DNA from: Spirochaetes bacterium RBG_16_67_19
GTDB taxonomy: Bacteria; Spirochaetota; Spirochaetia; SZUA-6; DRHE01
Length of the DNA stretch: 6,665 nt
Direction of reading: 5' to 3'
Assembly (NCBI GenBank): GCA_001829505.1
Contig: MIBK01000199.1
Coordinates: forward strand, 1-6,665
Under the pieces are notes generated by a model. That model was given only the letters and a program-made list of their open reading frames with translations. It ran no database searches and was not told where the DNA came from. The position numbers and the translations under genes are program-made. Shown here one piece after another: positions 5,783 through 6,665 of the stretch (position 1 is the first letter of the stretch; every line of letters begins with the position of its first letter).

Positions 5783-6665
5783 CTACTTCTCGAACTTATA
5801 AGCCCAGGCCTTTTCCTGCCGGTAGCTGTCCACGTTCTTGGCGGTGATCTCGATGGTGCCGGTGTCGTCGTAGTTGATCACGGCCTGGCCTTCCCCGAGG
5901 GTCAGCAGCACGTCGACGATCTTGGGACCCCAGGTCCACTGGGTCTGCGTAATCACCGCGTTCACGATGCCTTCCTTGATCCCGGCCAGGTTCTCGGGCA
6001 TGTCGTCGAAGGTGATGATCTTGTGCTTGTCACCCTTCCAGCCCTTGGCCCGCCAGATGGAAACGGCCACGGGGCCGCCGGTGGCGTCGATCGAGGTGAA
6101 CACGTCGAAGTCCTGGTGGGCCTGGATCTGGGCCTCGATCACGTTCAGGGTCATGGACGGGTCGCCCTGGCCGGTCTGCAGGTCGACGACCTTTAAGCCC
6201 GGATAGTTGGCGGCCAGGCATTCCTGGATGCCGCGGATGCGCTCGTTGAGCGATGCCTGGGTGGGCAGCCCGGTGCAGATGATCATCTTGCCCCTGCCGC
6301 CGAGAGTCCGCCCGACCACGTGGCCCAGGTGCACGCCGGCGCGGTAGTTGTGGGTGCCCATGAATGCCTGGCGCTTGCTCTCCGGCATGTCCGACTCGAA
6401 GGCGATGGTGGGTATCCCGGCCTCCACGGCCTTGTTCAGGTACGGCACCAGGGCCACCGGGTCGGTGGCGCACAGGGCGATGCCGTTGACCTTCTTGGAG
6501 ATCAGGTCCTCCATGATCTGGATCTGCTGGTTGACCAGGGTGCCTTCGGGGGCGAAGGTCTGGATCCTGACTCCCTTGGTCTTGCCGTATTCGGTGGCCA
6601 TCTTGGTCACGGGCTCGAAGAAGGGGTGAACGATGGGGTAGACGATGGCGAAGGTCTTTTCACCC
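5783..6665 (-). CDS. Sugar ABC transporter periplasmic substrate-binding protein, 5' partial
   Basis: This is the extracytoplasmic receptor of the importer, of the ribose/galactose-binding (periplasmic binding protein type I) class. The frame stays open to the right edge. The GTG at 6610 is internal, because the codons before it read VYPIVHPFFEPVTK, the family's first beta-strand and ligand loop. The window therefore holds about 293 residues of the mature protein. The signal peptide or lipoprotein signal and the first few mature residues are missing. Further marks are NGIALCATDP, FESDMPESKRQAFMGTHNYRAG, NERIRGIQECL, ITFDDMPENLAGIKEG and VITQTQWTWG. By memory alignment with E. coli RbsB these place ligand-contact candidates at the HPFF loop, the D of FESD, an R in NERIRG, the first D of FDDMPE and the Q of ITQ. 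The expected N before PFF is H here. The gene is the first visible in the operon. The family is sure; the ligand is unknown. Confidence 0.95.
   Translation of the reverse strand, partial: GEKTFAIVYPIVHPFFEPVTKMATEYGKTKGVRIQTFAPEGTLVNQQIQIMEDLISKKVNGIALCATDPVALVPYLNKAVEAGIPTIAFESDMPESKRQAFMGTHNYRAGVHLGHVVGRTLGGRGKMIICTGLPTQASLNERIRGIQECLAANYPGLKVVDLQTGQGDPSMTLNVIEAQIQAHQDFDVFTSIDATGGPVAVSIWRAKGWKGDKHKIITFDDMPENLAGIKEGIVNAVITQTQWTWGPKIVDVLLTLGEGQAVINYDDTGTIEITAKNVDSYRQEKAWAYKFEK

Noticed and set aside
4732..5847. A 371-codon + strand open frame rich in Gly, His, Gln and Asp, opposite the permease
   Set aside because: It is the reverse-complement shadow of a clear membrane permease, crosses the intergenic hairpin, and has no recognisable domain.
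6608..6610. GTG as the start codon of the binding protein
   Set aside because: The frame continues upstream to the window edge and encodes the conserved first strand and HPFF ligand loop, so the true start is outside the window.

Overview
This is a G+C-rich bacterial window, judged by eye from the base composition and the strong preference for codons ending in G or C. It is almost entirely coding and holds five genes. An aldehyde ferredoxin oxidoreductase (AOR) family enzyme, which carries a tungsten or molybdenum pterin cofactor and a 4Fe-4S cluster, suggests an anaerobe or facultative anaerobe. Desulfobacterota-like, Clostridia-like or Chloroflexi-like hosts would all fit. No RNA gene or other taxonomic marker is present, so the assignment stays open.

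Layout. Positions 1-1252 (+ strand) hold the 3' part of a MATE-family multidrug/sodium antiporter gene, cut by the left edge. A 28-base convergent gap follows, with a candidate intrinsic terminator that serves the + strand. From 6665 down to 1281 everything is on the - strand and reads as one operon. The order is a ribose/galactose-type periplasmic substrate-binding protein (5' end beyond the right edge), an RbsC-type permease, an RbsA/MglA-type double ATPase, and then a complete single-subunit AOR. Gaps between the operon genes are 73, 5 and 20 bases. There is no gene-free stretch of 300 bases, and no mobile element, CRISPR array, tRNA or rRNA was seen. The operon promoter, the signal peptide of the binding protein and any upstream regulator lie outside the window.

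How the genes work together (inference). The first three genes make a complete carbohydrate-type ABC importer: binding protein, a permease that would homodimerise, and a two-domain ATPase. The AOR gene follows 20 bases later with the best Shine-Dalgarno sequence in the window, so it is probably co-expressed. The simplest reading is that the importer brings in a sugar, polyol or related compound that is an aldehyde or becomes one, and that the AOR oxidises it to the acid while reducing ferredoxin. No kinase, isomerase, aldolase or regulator is visible here to define the substrate.

The most notable non-coding element is a perfect 12-bp GC-rich hairpin between the binding-protein and permease genes. 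It is probably an mRNA-stability or differential-expression element. I see no clearly new type of system. The association of a ribose-type importer with an AOR is the part most worth following up.
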